Source: Deltaproteobacteria bacterium (GTDB taxonomy: Bacteria > Desulfobacterota > Desulfovibrionia > Desulfovibrionales > Desulfovibrionaceae). From it: DNA of 6,369 nucleotides. A program made the translations under genes and the position numbers. Location: assembly GCA_031280335.1 (NCBI GenBank), contig JAITGZ010000182.1, positions 1 to 6,369 of the forward strand, in the 5' to 3' direction. Under the pieces are notes generated by a model. That model was not told the origin of the DNA. It was given only the letters and a program-made list of their open reading frames with translations, and did no database searches. This document shows, piece after piece, positions 5,181 to 6,369 of the stretch (the stretch's first letter is position 1; the number at the start of each line of letters is the position of its first letter).

Positions 5181-6369
5181 ATGCATACAGGAACAACAAT
5201 ACCCACGCCCGATAAGCGCCTTATGGACGCGTGCGCCGCCGCCAAGCCGTTTTTCATCGAAACCCTCAGGGATCTGGTAAACATGGATTCGGGCACGGAC
5301 AACACAACGGGCCTCAACCGGAAAAAAGACTATATTGCAGCTGCCATGCAGCGTACAAGGGCGGACGTTACGGTACTGGACGCGGCCGGCCCGCGCGCCG
5401 GAACCTACAATATCAAAGCCGAACGCCGGGGCAAGGGCAAGGGGAAAATCCTCCTTATCTGCCACTATGACACGGTCTGGCCCGAAGGCGAAGCCGCGAA
5501 AAGGCCGTTCACCATAAAGGAAAACATCGCGTACGGACCTGGCGTGGCTGACGCCCAGCACAGTATCGCTGGCATCATCACCTTGTTCAAAATAGCCGCC
5601 GAGCTGCGCTGCGGCGAGTTTGACACGCTCAGCGCCGTGATGAACGCCGATGAGGAAAAAGGGTCTCTTGGATCCAAAGACCTGCTTCTTGAAGAATCTT
5701 CACGGCATGACGTGGTGTTTTCCATGGAAGGCGGAGGCATTGACGCCGACCGGATTATCATCGGCGTGCGGGGCAATAACAATGCCACCATCACCGTTAA
5801 AGGACGCGCCGCCCACTCCGGAGAAAACCCGCAAGACGGACGCAACGCCGGCGAGGAACTGGCGCATCAAATGATCCAGATGCGCGGGCTTTCCTGCCTG
5901 GAAAAACGAACGGACACAAACTGGACCACGGGGTCCTTCGGCACCATGCACAACATCATTCCTGACACCGCAACGGCCACCATGAACGTACGCACGGCTC
6001 TCGCCTCGGAGGCGGACCGGGTGGAAGCGGCCATGCGTGAACGGATTAAAAATGTCTCCATCGCCGGATGCACAATCAGCCTCGAATTCACACGCATCAG
6101 GCCGCCCTTTGAATGCACGCCGCTCACGGAAAAGCTGGCGGCGGCGGCGCAGAAGGTTTATCATTCAGAGCTGGGGCGCGAACTCACCCTATCCTTCATG
6201 GGCGGAGCTTCCGATGCCAACTTCGCCTGCCGGAACGCCTTGGTGCTGGAAGGCATGGGCATGGGCGGCACCAACTGGCACGCCCTTTCGGAATGCCTCG
6301 CCCTTGACGGAGTCCCCGACAGGCTCTACCTGCTCTTGCGCATGATACAAATGGTAAGCGGGGGCGATA
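5181..6369 (+). CDS. M20 metallopeptidase, carboxypeptidase G2/glutamate carboxypeptidase-like, 3' partial
   Basis: Two-zinc hydrolase predicted to split an amide or peptide bond next to a C-terminal acidic residue, typically glutamate. The frame stays open for 396 codons to the window edge. The Pseudomonas carboxypeptidase G2 ends about 30 residues after its last metal histidine, and this frame already runs 29 past it, so the stop should lie just outside. Catalytic residues match that enzyme with near-identical spacing: H95 and D97 (C-H-Y-D-T-V), bridging D124 (G-P-G-V-A-D), general base E158 and ligand E159 (N-A-D-E-E-K-G-S), E183 (S-M-E) and H367 (N-W-H). Dimerisation-domain residues are also kept: H212 (A-A-H-S-G), N247-W-T, N258-I-I-P and R271. 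Basic residues R191 and R307 occupy positions equivalent to K208 and R324, thought to hold the glutamate carboxylates. No signal peptide is seen, so it is probably cytoplasmic, unlike the periplasmic enzyme. Oddity: D124 is followed by A-Q-H-S-I-A-G instead of the usual D/M-K-G-G. The start at 5181 has only a weak GCGGGA upstream; coupling to the transporter stop 11 bases earlier is likely. Confidence 0.88.
   Translation, partial: MHTGTTIPTPDKRLMDACAAAKPFFIETLRDLVNMDSGTDNTTGLNRKKDYIAAAMQRTRADVTVLDAAGPRAGTYNIKAERRGKGKGKILLICHYDTVWPEGEAAKRPFTIKENIAYGPGVADAQHSIAGIITLFKIAAELRCGEFDTLSAVMNADEEKGSLGSKDLLLEESSRHDVVFSMEGGGIDADRIIIGVRGNNNATITVKGRAAHSGENPQDGRNAGEELAHQMIQMRGLSCLEKRTDTNWTTGSFGTMHNIIPDTATATMNVRTALASEADRVEAAMRERIKNVSIAGCTISLEFTRIRPPFECTPLTEKLAAAAQKVYHSELGRELTLSFMGGASDANFACRNALVLEGMGMGGTNWHALSECLALDGVPDRLYLLLRMIQMVSGGD

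Noticed and set aside
3655..5199. A 514-codon open frame on the - strand opposite transporter 2
   Set aside because: It lies wholly over a clear membrane carrier gene. Its translation is rich in His, Gly, Asp, Glu and Gln with no domain or motif, as expected from the complement of hydrophobic codons in GC-rich DNA. It is a shadow frame.

Overview
This window comes from a GC-rich bacterium and carries five genes on the + strand, packed end to end with short gaps. In order they are: the C-terminal part of a cysteine-rich (CCG-domain) Fe-S redox protein (1-750), a DASS/SLC13-type anion transporter (794-2281), a Glu/Leu/Phe/Val-type glutamate dehydrogenase (2405-3658), a second and divergent DASS transporter (3748-5169), and an M20 metallopeptidase of the carboxypeptidase G2 type (5181 to the right edge, no stop reached). 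Both edges cut a gene. No RNA gene, CRISPR array, insertion sequence or phage gene is visible, and no gene-free stretch exceeds 125 bases. The taxon cannot be read directly. GC-rich coding, a CCG-type redox protein and several dicarboxylate-type carriers would fit an anaerobe such as a Desulfovibrionaceae member or an amino-acid-fermenting Synergistota member. This is inference only.

Layout: gene 1 ends 43 bases before transporter 1, which has a near-perfect AGGAGG Shine-Dalgarno. A 123-base gap with two GC-rich hairpins separates transporter 1 from gdhA. An 89-base gap with two more small hairpins separates gdhA from transporter 2. The M20 gene starts 11 bases after transporter 2 and is probably co-translated with it.

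Possible shared job (inference): the M20 enzyme resembles a hydrolase that removes C-terminal glutamate from N-acyl or peptide conjugates. Glutamate dehydrogenase would oxidise the released glutamate to 2-oxoglutarate, ammonia and NAD(P)H. The two DASS carriers could import the conjugate or exchange dicarboxylates. The CCG protein could belong to a membrane-linked or flavin-linked 2-hydroxyacid or dicarboxylate dehydrogenase encoded mostly upstream. This recalls the E. coli p-aminobenzoyl-glutamate system (an M20 pair plus the AbgT transporter), but with unrelated carriers and a dehydrogenase added.

Main oddities: each DASS carrier has lost a different one of the two SNT-type ion/substrate motifs; the glutamate dehydrogenase keeps its lysines and catalytic aspartate but has Ala where a substrate-contacting Ser is normally found; and the M20 enzyme has all metal ligands but an unusual sequence after the bridging aspartate.
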